From Bacillus sp. BHET2 (lineage in GTDB: Bacteria > Bacillota > Bacilli > Bacillales > Bacillaceae_B), in the NCBI RefSeq assembly GCF_005938125.1, contig NZ_VCQN01000004.1, positions 62,001-126,000 of the forward strand: 64,000 bases of DNA, read 5' to 3'. Shown piece after piece: positions 35,261 through 44,539 of the stretch. A model generated the notes under the pieces. The model did no database searches, was not told the DNA's origin, and worked only from the letters and a program-made list of their open reading frames with translations. Position numbers and translations under genes: made by a program. Each line of letters opens with the position of its first letter. The first letter of the stretch is position 1.

Positions 35261-36400
35261 ATGAAGTTCACAACGAAGGTCGTACATAGTCAGTTACAGG
35301 TCACAGAGGAAATTCGCAGTAAGACGACGCCGATCTATCAGACGTCTGCTTTCTCGTTTAGCTCTCTAGAGGAGCTGGAGGGTTTTTATGAAGGGAAATC
35401 CCCTTATCTCTACACGAGAACCGGAAACCCCAACACAGATGAATTAGGCAAGATGGTAGCAGAACTGGAAGGAGCGCCAGCGGGTGTTGCAACCTCGTCT
35501 GGCTTGTCAGCGATCCTTGTTGGGATCCTCGCCGTTGTCCGTTCAGGGGATCATATCATTGCCGCCGAGGATTTATACGGCGGAACGTTTCATATGTTGA
35601 AAGAAGAGCTGAAGTCATTCGGGATTTCGACTTCTTTTGTGGATTTTACGCGTACAGAAGAAATCGAAGCTGCACTTACACCACAAACTAAACTTCTCTA
35701 TAGTGAAACGGTCACAAACCCGTTTATGCGAGTTGAGAATCTACCAGAAATGGTTAAGCTTGCTGAGAAACACAATCTGAAAACGATGATCGACAATACG
35801 TTTGCAACTCCATTTCTCCGTCAGCCATTTTTAGAGGGTGTGGACCTGGTCGCGCACAGCGCCACGAAATATATCGGTGGACACAGTGATATCACCGCAG
35901 GAGTTGTGGTCGGGACAGAAGAGCTGGTACAAAAAGCGAGAGAAAAAGTCGTCAACATTGGTTCAAACTTAAGTCCTTTTGAAGCGTGGTTAACTTGCAG
36001 AGGAGCGAAAACGCTGGCACTTAGAATAGGAACCCAAGCGCAAAACGCCGGAACCCTCGCCAACGAACTTCGAAGCAATGAGTATATAAAGAAAGTCTAT
36101 TATCCAACAGACTTATCGAAAAAAGGCAACGGGGCGATTGTGACCATTGAGCTCGAAAACACCTGTGATATGAGCACATTCTTTAAATCCTTAGGTTGGA
36201 TCAAAATCATCCCGTCACTGGCCGGTGTGGAAACAACAGTTTCGTACCCACTGGGAACGTCTCATCGTGCCTTACCTAAAGAAGCTCAAGAAAAACTTGG
36301 CATCAATACTCACGTGGTGCGCATCTCCTTAGGGATTGAGGACGGAGAGGACATCGTCGCTCAATTTAACTCAGCTGTTGTAGAATCGATTAAAAAGTAA
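35261..36400 (+). CDS. metI: Cystathionine gamma-synthase / O-acetylhomoserine (thiol)-lyase MetI
   Basis: A 379-residue PLP enzyme of the Cys/Met metabolism family. The PLP lysine lies in LVAHSATKYIGGHSD; YTRTGNPNT and GLSAILVGILAV are conserved. It joins cysteine or sulfide to activated homoserine on the way to methionine. The start at ATG 35261 fits AGGAAGGA better than the in-frame ATG at 35252. No S-box is visible upstream of it; the S-box lies downstream, before metY. Confidence 0.85.
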   Translation: MKFTTKVVHSQLQVTEEIRSKTTPIYQTSAFSFSSLEELEGFYEGKSPYLYTRTGNPNTDELGKMVAELEGAPAGVATSSGLSAILVGILAVVRSGDHIIAAEDLYGGTFHMLKEELKSFGISTSFVDFTRTEEIEAALTPQTKLLYSETVTNPFMRVENLPEMVKLAEKHNLKTMIDNTFATPFLRQPFLEGVDLVAHSATKYIGGHSDITAGVVVGTEELVQKAREKVVNIGSNLSPFEAWLTCRGAKTLALRIGTQAQNAGTLANELRSNEYIKKVYYPTDLSKKGNGAIVTIELENTCDMSTFFKSLGWIKIIPSLAGVETTVSYPLGTSHRALPKEAQEKLGINTHVVRISLGIEDGEDIVAQFNSAVVESIKK

Positions 36401-36426
36401 ATAATGAAAAAATTCTAAAAATACCC

Positions 36427-36456
36427 TTGACGTTGAGCTCGGTTACCCTTTATAAT
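36427..36456 (+). promoter_or_regulatory. Sigma-A promoter of the S-box-metY-metX unit
   Basis: TTGACG (36427-36432), 18-bp spacer, TATAAT (36451-36456), 40 bp upstream of the riboswitch. Confidence 0.8.
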
Positions 36457-36495
36457 TCATTTCAACGCAAGATTTAACACATTGACAACTACATG

Positions 36496-36614
36496 CTCTT
36501 ATCCAGAGAGGTGGAGGGACTAGGCCCGATGAAACCCGGCAACCTTCATGTGCGCAGAACGCGTCACATGAAAAGGTGCTAATTCCTGCAGGCGATTTGC
36601 CTGAAAGATAAGAG
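36496..36614 (+). ncRNA. SAM-I (S-box) riboswitch
   Basis: P1 is the perfect pair CTCTTATC (36496-36503) and GATAAGAG (36607-36614). The core has AGAGAGGTGGAGGGACTAGGCC, of which GAGGGACTGGCCCGATGAAACCCGGCAACC is the S-box hallmark (here with TAGGCCCGATGAAACCCGG). It controls metY and metX by SAM-dependent termination. Confidence 0.96.
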
Positions 36615-36633
36615 GAGGACCCTATTCAATTAG

Positions 36634-36660
36634 ACCCTCTTCTTAGGAAGAGGGTTTTTT
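36634..36660 (+). terminator. S-box expression-platform terminator
   Basis: ACCCTCTTC, TTAG loop, GAAGAGGGT and TTTTTT. GAGGAGGACCC, just before it, can compete for pairing as antiterminator. Confidence 0.88.
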
Positions 36661-36798
36661 ATTTTATCCTCTTCTTCTCTTCTTAGAAATACTTTCTTCA
36701 TCGTTTTGCAGTTTCCTAGTGCAGCAGGAGAATTTCGGTTGAAATTCAACAGTCAAACATCTACACAAATCCCAAAACCATTACAGGAGGAATTCCCA

Positions 36799-38094
36799 AT
36801 GACAAAATCATTCGATTTCGACACATTACTACTTCATGGTGGCCAAGAGCCAGACCCGTCCACAGGTTCAAGAGCGGTGCCGATTTATCAAACAACGTCC
36901 TATGTGTTTGACAATAGCGATCACGCCGCGAAATTATTTGCCTTAGAAGAGCCAGGGAACATTTACACCCGGATCATGAATCCGACAGTCGACGTGTTAG
37001 AGAAGCGCCTTGCTCTATTAGAAGGAGGGATCGGAGCTCTTGGTGTTGCATCGGGAATGGCTGCGATTTCTCTTTCCATCCTGAATATTGCAGAAGCGGG
37101 TGACGAGATTGTGGCTGCTACCAATCTTTACGGTGGAACGTACAATCTATTTTCTACTACTCTACCGAAATACGGGATCAAGGTTCATTTCGTCGATCCG
37201 ACCGATCCTGAAAATTTCCGCAAAGCAATCACTTCTAAAACGAAAGCGGTGTTCGCTGAAACCATTGGTAATCCGAGCCTGCATGTACTTGATATCGAGG
37301 CTGTAGCGAGAGTGGCTCATGACCATCACATCCCTCTGATCATCGATAATACATTTGCCACGCCGTATGTGTGTAAGCCGATCGAGTGGGGAGCGGATAT
37401 TGTCATCCATTCTGCCACTAAATGGATTGGAGGACATGGAACGGCCATTGGAGGAGTCGTGATTGACGGAGGGAAGTTCGATTGGAATCATGAGAAATTC
37501 CCTGGGTTCACCGAGGAGGACCGGAGCTATAATGGACTTCGTTACGCACAGGATATCGGGGAGGCCGCTTTTATTACAAAATTAAGAGTGCAGCTGCTTC
37601 GTGATTTAGGGGCATGCTTAAGTCCTCAAAACGCATTTCTATTGTTGCAAGGGTTGGAAACTCTCCATCTTCGTATCGAACGTCATACAGAGAATGCGTT
37701 GAAAATTGCTGAGCACTTGGATCAGCATCATGGTGTTGCATGGGTTTCCTATCCGGGACTGCCTCAGCACCCCTCCCATCAACTTGCTCAAAAATATTTG
37801 AAAAACGGAGCGGGTTCCATCGTCGTCTTTGGTATAAAAGGTGGAAGGGATTCCGGTCGTAAAGTGGTCGACAATATCGCCCTTTGGTCTCACGTTGCCA
37901 ATGTAGGGGATGCGAAATCACTGATCATCCATCCGGCGTCCACGACTCATCAGCAATTAAACGATCAGGAAATTCGAGCGACTGGCGTTACAGAAGATTT
38001 GGTGAGGCTTTCAGTGGGATTGGAATCGGCCAAAGATTTGATTAAGGACCTGGATCACGCAATCGAAGTGGCTTTGCAAACATCACCTGTATAA
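36799..38094 (+). CDS. metY: O-acetylhomoserine sulfhydrylase MetY
   Basis: A 431-residue PLP enzyme that makes homocysteine directly from O-acetylhomoserine and sulfide. [20 protein letters not shown] at the start, the PLP lysine in [15 protein letters not shown], and the long C-terminal domain distinguish it from MetI. ATG behind CAGGAGGAATTCCC; an upstream extension to 36706 has no ribosome-binding site. Confidence 0.93.
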   Translation: MTKSFDFDTLLLHGGQEPDPSTGSRAVPIYQTTSYVFDNSDHAAKLFALEEPGNIYTRIMNPTVDVLEKRLALLEGGIGALGVASGMAAISLSILNIAEAGDEIVAATNLYGGTYNLFSTTLPKYGIKVHFVDPTDPENFRKAITSKTKAVFAETIGNPSLHVLDIEAVARVAHDHHIPLIIDNTFATPYVCKPIEWGADIVIHSATKWIGGHGTAIGGVVIDGGKFDWNHEKFPGFTEEDRSYNGLRYAQDIGEAAFITKLRVQLLRDLGACLSPQNAFLLLQGLETLHLRIERHTENALKIAEHLDQHHGVAWVSYPGLPQHPSHQLAQKYLKNGAGSIVVFGIKGGRDSGRKVVDNIALWSHVANVGDAKSLIIHPASTTHQQLNDQEIRATGVTEDLVRLSVGLESAKDLIKDLDHAIEVALQTSPV

Positions 38095-38212
38095 GAGGTG
38101 GAAGTCAGGGGAGATCCCCAAACGATACAAGTGAAAAACAGTGCAGTTACCGGCGGGGGAATAGGAACAATCATAATCCCCCGACAAAACACCAAAAAAA
38201 GGAGGTGGAGGA

Positions 38213-39280
38213 ATGGAGGCGTCGTACGAAGTAAGCTCCATTACCATCCCATCCCTCGCATTAGAGTCAGGCACCACGTTACAAAACGTACATTTGTCTT
38301 ATGAACGAACAGGGTGCAAAGAAGGTCCGGCCATCCTGGTTTGCCACGCCCTCACCGGCACCCATATTGTAAAGGGAACAAGCGAGGACAAGGGCTGGTG
38401 GGATGGACTGATTGGACCGGGTTCCTATATTGATACGAACCATTATAATGTGCTTTCATTTAATGTGCTAGGTGGCTGCGAAGGAAGTACGGGATCGACA
38501 GCCATCAATCCCGACACTGGAGCACGGTACGGTCCCGATTTCCCAAGCGTTACGATAAGAGACATGGTTCACGCTCAATATGAAGCGCTCCAACAGCTTT
38601 CCGTCGACCATATTGAAGCGGTCATTGGAGGTTCATTGGGCGGGATGCAGGCATTAGAGTGGGGTGCCCTTTATCCTGACTATATCAATAAAGTGTTCGC
38701 CCTCGCCGTGACGCCTGCTTTAAATGACTATGGCCTTGCGTTTAACCACATCGGCATCACGGCAATTGAAGGGGACCCCGATTTTCAAAAGGGGCACTAT
38801 CCAAAAGGGGCCAGCATTAAAGGCTTAGAGATTGCCAGAATGGTCGGGATGGTCACGTACCGGACACAGGAGTTATTCGATCAACGTTTTCAGCGGGAAC
38901 AAACAAATGATCGATATCATGTTGAAAGCTATCTTGATTATCAAGGGAAGAAGCTTGGGAAACGGTTTGATCCCAACAGCTATCTTACCCTCCTTAAAGC
39001 CATGAACACACATGATATTGGCAGGGGGAGGGGGAATATAGAAAAAGTAGCACAATCCTATTTATGCGAGCTGATTTCAATTAGCTATGAGGGCGATTTA
39101 ATTTACTCTCCTGATTACTTACAGGAATTCACTAATCGTGCACCTAAAGGAGAATACTACTTTATCTCAACAGCATTTGGTCATGACGGATTTCTTGTGG
39201 AGTTTGAAAAGTGGGGAGGGATCATCGCCTCCCATCTTAAAAACCAACATGTCCCAAAAGTGTTTACAAGTATAAAATAA
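38213..39280 (+). CDS. metX: Homoserine O-acetyltransferase MetX
   Basis: A 355-residue alpha/beta hydrolase that uses acetyl-CoA to make O-acetylhomoserine, the substrate of MetY. The nucleophile Ser141 is in VIGGSLGGMQALEW; ILVCHALTGTHI and a C-terminal FGHDGFLVE histidine complete the fold. AAAAGGAGGTGGAGG precedes ATG. The 118-bp gap from metY contains CGGGGGAAT...ATAATCCCCCG, a hairpin that may affect metX levels. It shares S-box control with metY. Confidence 0.95.
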   Translation: MEASYEVSSITIPSLALESGTTLQNVHLSYERTGCKEGPAILVCHALTGTHIVKGTSEDKGWWDGLIGPGSYIDTNHYNVLSFNVLGGCEGSTGSTAINPDTGARYGPDFPSVTIRDMVHAQYEALQQLSVDHIEAVIGGSLGGMQALEWGALYPDYINKVFALAVTPALNDYGLAFNHIGITAIEGDPDFQKGHYPKGASIKGLEIARMVGMVTYRTQELFDQRFQREQTNDRYHVESYLDYQGKKLGKRFDPNSYLTLLKAMNTHDIGRGRGNIEKVAQSYLCELISISYEGDLIYSPDYLQEFTNRAPKGEYYFISTAFGHDGFLVEFEKWGGIIASHLKNQHVPKVFTSIK

Positions 39281-39331
39281 AAACCCTCTTATCATAACTC
39301 GTCCCCCTCTGGCATATAGTGAGATAAGCAA

Positions 39332-39377
39332 AGACATCGCACCGCCTTAGCGCGTTTTTGTGTGGTGTCTTTTTTCG
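39332..39377 (+). terminator. Terminator of metYX
   Basis: AGACATCGCAC ... GTGTGGTGTCTTTTTT, an 11-bp stem with one or two mismatches. Confidence 0.7.
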
Positions 39378-39450
39378 TTGGAGATCGAGTAGCGGGGTAA
39401 CCACGCTCTCCATCTATACAATAGACTCACAACAAGCTGGAGGGGAATAT

Positions 39451-40905
39451 ATGGAGTGGACGGGCAGAAAGCTCATCATCACAATTATCATTAGTATGCT
39501 GATCGGTGCCGGAGGGATGTATGGCGGCTTGGAGTGGACCGGTAAATCAGGGGACGAGCTTGCTCAGTTTGATGGAAAAGGGGACCTCAATGACAAGCTT
39601 CACAAAGTGGAAGTGGCATATGATCTGATCAGTGACAAGTTCTTTCAGGATGTAGATAAGGGGCAACTTGTAGAAGGAGCCATTCAGGGGATGCTGAAGA
39701 CCCTTGATGATCCTTACTCGGTATACATGAATGCAGAAACCGCCTCTCAATTCAATGACGCATTGGATTCGTCTTTTGAAGGGATTGGGGCGGAAGTTAC
39801 GATCATGGATGGTAAATTAATCATCGTGGCCCCTTTCAAAAATTCGCCTGCAGAAAAGGCGGGGCTGAGACCGAATGACCGCATCATCAAGGTAAATGGG
39901 AATAGCATCGAAGGTCTTGATCTATACGAAGCAACGTTGAAGATCAGGGGCAAGAAAGGAACAGAAGTGAAATTAGACATTACGAGAGAAGGATTGAAGG
40001 ATCCGATTGAATTGTCTGTGAAAAGGGACGATATCCCGGTTGAAACGGTGATTTCAGATGTGAAGGAAGTAAACGGAAAGAAGACGGGATACATCCAAAT
40101 TACTACCTTCTCAGAAAATACGGCTCTCGATTTTAAAAAGCAGTTGGATGAACTTGAGAAGAAACAGGTGGAAGGATTGGTTCTTGATGTGAGGGGAAAT
40201 CCAGGAGGACTTCTCTCCAGTGTAAGTGAAATCCTCAAACAGTTCGTAACGGAGAAAAAGCCTTATGTCCAAATTCAGGAACGAAGCGGAGAGGTGTTAA
40301 AATCCTTCTCTAATAGTAAAGAAAGAAAAGCGTACCCTGTCGTCGTTCTCATCGATGAAGGAAGTGCGTCCGCTTCTGAAATTCTGGCGGGAGCATTGAA
40401 AGAGGCTGAAGGGTATCCACTGATCGGGACGAAGAGCTTTGGGAAAGGGACCGTGCAGCAAGCCGTGCCTATGGGTGACGGAAGTAATATTAAATTAACG
40501 ATGTTCAAATGGCTGACGCCGAATGGCAATTGGATTCATAAAAAAGGAATCAAACCGGATATCCCTGTCAGACAACCAGCTTATTTCTATGCCCATCCTC
40601 TGCAAGTGGAAAAATCACTGGAGGAGGGGACAAATAATGAACAGGTGAAAAGTGCTCAGGAGATGCTGCAAGGACTTGGCTTCAATCCTGACCGGGTAGA
40701 CGGATATTTTAGTAAGAAGACCGTTAAAGCTGTTAAGGATTTTCAACTTCAGGAAAGCCTAGATGTTACAGGTATTATCGATTCAACAACGGCAGAGAGG
40801 TTGCAGGAGGAAATATTCGAAGCGGTGCAGAATGATAAGAATGATCTACAGCTCCAGGCCGCATTGGAGTATATAGAACGTACTGCGAAACCTGCTATAG
40901 AATAG
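39451..40905 (+). CDS. ctpB: Carboxy-terminal processing protease CtpB
   Basis: A 484-residue secreted S41 protease with an N-terminal membrane anchor, a PDZ domain at about 85-170 (EGIGAEVTIMDGKLIIVAPF), the catalytic serine in IDEGSASASEILAG, catalytic lysine in GTKSFGKGTVQ, and a C-terminal peptidoglycan-binding domain (VKSAQEMLQGLGFNPDRVDG). In B. subtilis CtpB cleaves SpoIVFA to trigger sigma-K. The ATG at 39451 follows GGAGGGG; the longer frame overlaps the metX terminator. Confidence 0.93.
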   Translation: MEWTGRKLIITIIISMLIGAGGMYGGLEWTGKSGDELAQFDGKGDLNDKLHKVEVAYDLISDKFFQDVDKGQLVEGAIQGMLKTLDDPYSVYMNAETASQFNDALDSSFEGIGAEVTIMDGKLIIVAPFKNSPAEKAGLRPNDRIIKVNGNSIEGLDLYEATLKIRGKKGTEVKLDITREGLKDPIELSVKRDDIPVETVISDVKEVNGKKTGYIQITTFSENTALDFKKQLDELEKKQVEGLVLDVRGNPGGLLSSVSEILKQFVTEKKPYVQIQERSGEVLKSFSNSKERKAYPVVVLIDEGSASASEILAGALKEAEGYPLIGTKSFGKGTVQQAVPMGDGSNIKLTMFKWLTPNGNWIHKKGIKPDIPVRQPAYFYAHPLQVEKSLEEGTNNEQVKSAQEMLQGLGFNPDRVDGYFSKKTVKAVKDFQLQESLDVTGIIDSTTAERLQEEIFEAVQNDKNDLQLQAALEYIERTAKPAIE

Positions 40906-40913
40906 TTTTGAAA

Positions 40914-40954
40914 GGAGAAAGGTTCTAATATTTCTGAATCTTTCTCTTTTTTTT
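40914..40954 (+). terminator. Terminator of ctpB
   Basis: GAGAAAGGTTC ... GAATCTTTCTC plus T-run. From here to 41156 the only signal is TATAAT (41125-41130), a possible -10 for the exopolysaccharide operon. Confidence 0.75.
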
Positions 40955-41156
40955 AGTTTATTAGGGAAAAAGGAGGGGTATTGGGTAGGGGTGTCGAATA
41001 ATATAACTTAATTTACCAATATTGAGTCCTAAATAACTAGTAGGAGGTGAAGGGCTATTTGGGTAACTGAAAAATAATGAATAGATAGTCCCTCTCCTAA
41101 ATATAGTAGACTATTATAGTCCTATATAATATGTACTTTGAAGGAGGTGAGGAATC

Positions 41157-41819
41157 GTGATAGAACAGAATAAAATAAAAGAAGCGGGTATCTCCTTCGA
41201 GCATAAGTCGATTAATCACCAAATCGAGAAGGTGAGTACTAAAAGGGTATTGGATATCGTCATCAGCTTCATTTCTATCATGCTATTAAGCCCATTCTTA
41301 CTGATCATATCTATACTTATTTTCATTTTCGACGGTCGCCCGATTCTGTTTAAACAAATCCGTTCTGGCGTTAACCATACCCCGTTTACCATCTATAAGT
41401 TTAGAACGATGAGGGAATCAAAAGAAGTGATGTATCATTGGCAGGACAAAGTACCGGATGACTTCGTATTTAAAGGAGGAAGTAATCCGAATATAACCCC
41501 CTTGGGTAAGATACTCCGTAAAACGAGTTTGGATGAACTCCCTCAGCTTATTAATGTGTTAAAGGGTGAGATGAGTATCGTAGGACCGAGACCGGAAGTG
41601 CCCCGTATCACCCACTTTTATGATAGTCACCAGGCACAGCGATTAGTTGTGAAGCCTGGAATGACGGGATTTGCCCAAATAAATGGGCGATCTGACATCA
41701 CCCACGGTCAGAAAATAAACTTCGATTTGTATTATGTTTATAATCAATCTATTGGATTGGACTTCAAGATCCTTTTGAAGACATTCTTTATCGTTTTGCG
41801 GCGTAAGGGTTCTTATTAA
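41157..41819 (+). CDS. Undecaprenyl-phosphate sugar-1-phosphate transferase (EPS initiating enzyme)
   Basis: A 220-residue bacterial sugar transferase. A membrane helix (IVISFISIMLLSPFLLIISI) is followed by the catalytic domain: FDGRPILFKQIRSG, FTIYKFRTM, LRKTSLDELPQLINVLKGEM, SIVGPRPE and PGMTGFAQINGRSD. It loads the first sugar onto the lipid carrier, starting repeat-unit synthesis (EpsL/WcaJ-like). GTG start with an ideal AAGGAGGTGAGG site. First gene of a nine-gene exopolysaccharide operon. Confidence 0.92.
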   Translation: MIEQNKIKEAGISFEHKSINHQIEKVSTKRVLDIVISFISIMLLSPFLLIISILIFIFDGRPILFKQIRSGVNHTPFTIYKFRTMRESKEVMYHWQDKVPDDFVFKGGSNPNITPLGKILRKTSLDELPQLINVLKGEMSIVGPRPEVPRITHFYDSHQAQRLVVKPGMTGFAQINGRSDITHGQKINFDLYYVYNQSIGLDFKILLKTFFIVLRRKGSY

Positions 41820-41850
41820 AGAACAAACAGGGGTGGAAAGGAGTGTAGGA

Positions 41851-43197
41851 GTGGAGCAATCATTTAATTATCAAGCTTTGATAAAAGAGCTCAAAAATGG
41901 CTCGAAGTTCATTATCCTCACCACTTTATTCACGACGATCTTAGGGACCCTCATCACGTTGTTCTTGCTCTCTCCTGTGTATGAATCCAAGACGGATTTG
42001 CTCGTCAATGGAACGGTTGTGAAAGAAAACGGTGAAAATTTGTCACTAAGCGAAGTGGAAATCAACATACGATTAATCGAAACATACAGCATTATGATCA
42101 AGAGTGATCGAATTATGGACAAGGTTCTTGATAAGCTTGAAAACGGTATGAGTAAAGAAGAATTAATGAAACAAACCAGAGTCCTCACCAATGAAAATTC
42201 TCAAATCCTCACCATCATTGTAGAAAGCCTTGATCCCAAAGAGGCTGCAGATACGGCTAATGAGGTGGCTGCTACTTTTAAACAAGAAGTGAAAACGGTC
42301 ATGGATGTAGACAATGTCCATGTATTATCATCTGCTAATCCAAGTGAAAAGCCAGTGCGTCCCAATAAAACGGTAAACATCCTTCTGTCAATGGTCATTG
42401 GGTTTATTTTGTCTGCTACATGGGTTCTCTATAGGAAACACTTTGATATGAAGTTAATATCGATCCATGAAGTTGAGGATGCCTTAGCGCTCCCTGTATT
42501 AAGCGGTATTCCTCATATCAAGAAGCCGAAAAAGGCAGAATCTAATTTTTCCCACAATTTATTAAAAGAAGGAGAGGTTCATTCCCCACTTGCAGAAGCC
42601 TATCGCTCACTAAGAACAATCGTTCAATATAAGACAAAGGCGAATGGACCTTATTCGTTAATGGTCACAAGTAAGCACCCGAATGAAGGGAAATCGTTGA
42701 CCAGTGCAAACCTAGCAATCGTCATGGCTTTGGACAATAAGAAAACAGTGTACATTGATTGTGATTTAAGGAGACCGGACGGGCAATTCATCTTTGGTGT
42801 CAGCAGTAGAAGAGGGGTTACGTCTTATTTAGAAGGTTACTCTACAATGAATGAAATTATATCCAGTACTCATATACCCAATCTATCGGTCATCGTAGCC
42901 GGGATCATTCCCCCAAACCCTTCAGAGCTCCTTTCATCTAAGAAGATGGACCAATTAGTACAGGAACTGAAGAAAGAATATGACTACATCATTATCGACA
43001 GCCCGCCAATGGTGGTCTCCGATTCCCTTAGTTTAGCTAACAAAGTGGATGGATGTTTATTTGTAGTCAATGCCCAAAGATCAAAACGGGATGAAGTCAC
43101 CGATGGAATTCAACAGCTTCAGCAGGTACAAACTGAAATCCTTGGTATCGTACTAAATGAAATCGCTCACTCAAAGAAGGTACAGTACTACTATTAA
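41851..43197 (+). CDS. Fused polysaccharide co-polymerase / BY-type tyrosine kinase
   Basis: A 448-residue protein that joins two functions. The Wzz-like chain-length domain spans membrane helices at about 20-41 and 175-194 with PNKTVNILLSMVIGF. The cytosolic BY-kinase has Walker A SKHPNEGKSLTSAN (about 274-287), Walker A' VYIDCDLRRPDG and Walker B YIIIDSPPMVVSD. It ends in a tyrosine cluster (VQYYY) for autophosphorylation. Many Firmicutes split these into two proteins (TkmA/PtkA); here they are one, as in proteobacterial Wzc. GTG 41851 fits AAAGGAG. Confidence 0.92.
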   Translation: MEQSFNYQALIKELKNGSKFIILTTLFTTILGTLITLFLLSPVYESKTDLLVNGTVVKENGENLSLSEVEINIRLIETYSIMIKSDRIMDKVLDKLENGMSKEELMKQTRVLTNENSQILTIIVESLDPKEAADTANEVAATFKQEVKTVMDVDNVHVLSSANPSEKPVRPNKTVNILLSMVIGFILSATWVLYRKHFDMKLISIHEVEDALALPVLSGIPHIKKPKKAESNFSHNLLKEGEVHSPLAEAYRSLRTIVQYKTKANGPYSLMVTSKHPNEGKSLTSANLAIVMALDNKKTVYIDCDLRRPDGQFIFGVSSRRGVTSYLEGYSTMNEIISSTHIPNLSVIVAGIIPPNPSELLSSKKMDQLVQELKKEYDYIIIDSPPMVVSDSLSLANKVDGCLFVVNAQRSKRDEVTDGIQQLQQVQTEILGIVLNEIAHSKKVQYYY

Positions 43198-43513
43198 TAA
43201 CGCTCTTTTCAAAATAATTGTTGGTTCCTAACCGGGGAGTTGCCAAGGCACTGACAATGAGGTTGCGTGACAGAGTTTTGAAGTGGCAAGAAAACATTAA
43301 AGAAAAAAGCTGTTTTCGCAAAGATTGTTGATTTAAAGGGATAAAGCCATAGTTCAGCTGGTGAATGTGATGGATAAAGATTGATTGAAAATGTAGAGCT
43401 TCATCATGACAAAAGAAAAAACAGTAATTTAGCTATTCAATCTAAATATGACCGTTGCACACTTTGAACAATGTTGTCTAATCTTTTAAATAATTTAAAG
43501 GAAACATACTTTG
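43198..43513. other. Noncoding gap between the kinase and phosphatase genes
   Basis: No supported gene. It contains TTTTCGCAAAGATTGTTGATTT (about 43312-43333), which resembles the lead-in of the dispersed ~125-nt element that starts at 43514. This suggests an older partial copy. Confidence 0.4.
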
Positions 43514-43640
43514 TTGATTGTAGCGGAAGGTGCTCGACTCCTGCGGGAATAGCGGGAAAGTTGAGACCCCGCAGGGCTTTAGCCCGAGGAGGCTCAACTC
43601 ACGCCCCGAGGAAAGCGAGCACCTGCAGCGGAAATCACGA
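43514..43640. repeat. ~125-nt dispersed structured element, copy 2
   Basis: TTGATTGTAGCGGAAGG ... GCAGCGGAAATCA is homologous to 26718-26842 in the blocks GACTCCTGCGGGAA, GCGGGA, GAGACC, GAGGA and GAAAGCGAGCACCTG. It lies inside the exopolysaccharide operon, so it is transcribed with it. Confidence 0.8.
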
Positions 43641-43708
43641 CACCCTATCAAAAAGCTCCAAAGTTTTACGAAAATAGCAATTTTAAATTAAATAAAGGAG
43701 GAATCGGT

Positions 43709-44488
43709 GTGATTGTTGATATTCACAACCACATTTTACATGGTGTCGATGATGGACCCAAGACGCTTGAGGAGTCCATTTCAATGGCGGGACAAGCAGC
43801 TGACGCTGGTATTACCCACGTTATCGCAACTCCCCACCGGGGGAATGGAATCCATTTTAATAGAGCGAATCGGATCATCCATCAAGTTATGGAACTTAAT
43901 CGGGAATTACAGCACCAGAACATTCCCGTTACCATTCTTCCAGGAATGGAAATTCATTTGTACGGGGAAGTGGCGGAAGATCTGCAGAAACTGGACTCGG
44001 TTCTGTTAACGCTGAATGAAACCAATAAGTATGTTCTGATTGAACTTCCCGATAGCCACTTTCCCTCCTATACGGAGCTTATTCTCTATAAGCTTCAATT
44101 AGTGGGATACGTACCGATCATTGCCCATGTTGAACGGAATGAAGAATTGAGGAAAAAACCGGAGCTGCTCTTCTCCCTATTTCAAAAAGGCGCACTCTTT
44201 CAAGTGAACGCAGGCAGTATCTTAGGTAAGTTTGGAAAGAGTATTCAAAAGTTTGCTTACGAACTTATAAAATACAATCATGTACACGTTGTGGCCTCCG
44301 ACGCCCACAATCAGCATTCCAGGGCCTTTACATTGGCTGAAAGCTATAAAGTGATTCAGCATGAATTCTCTGCCATGTATACAAATTATTTTCGGGCCAA
44401 TGCCATTTATATCGCCAATGGCATGGATTTCACAAGCTTTCAACCTGAGAAGATGAGAAAAAAACAGAGACTGATTGGGTTTATGTGA
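43709..44488 (+). CDS. PHP-type protein-tyrosine phosphatase (CpsB/YwqE family)
   Basis: A 259-residue manganese-dependent phosphatase. Metal ligands lie in IVDIHNHILHGVDDGPKT, GITHVIATPHRG, the PGMEIHLYGEV segment, IAHVERN and VVASDAHN. It removes phosphate from the BY-kinase tyrosine cluster encoded upstream, so polymer assembly can cycle. GTG start behind AAAGGAGGAATCG. Confidence 0.94.
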   Translation: MIVDIHNHILHGVDDGPKTLEESISMAGQAADAGITHVIATPHRGNGIHFNRANRIIHQVMELNRELQHQNIPVTILPGMEIHLYGEVAEDLQKLDSVLLTLNETNKYVLIELPDSHFPSYTELILYKLQLVGYVPIIAHVERNEELRKKPELLFSLFQKGALFQVNAGSILGKFGKSIQKFAYELIKYNHVHVVASDAHNQHSRAFTLAESYKVIQHEFSAMYTNYFRANAIYIANGMDFTSFQPEKMRKKQRLIGFM

Positions 44489-44539
44489 GGGTGAACGTCA
44501 TTTCTACGTAGTTAACTGTGAGTAAGGTGGTACAAGGAG

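Noticed and set aside
43471-43677. 68-residue ORF before the phosphatase gene
   Set aside because: It covers copy 2 of the same noncoding element.
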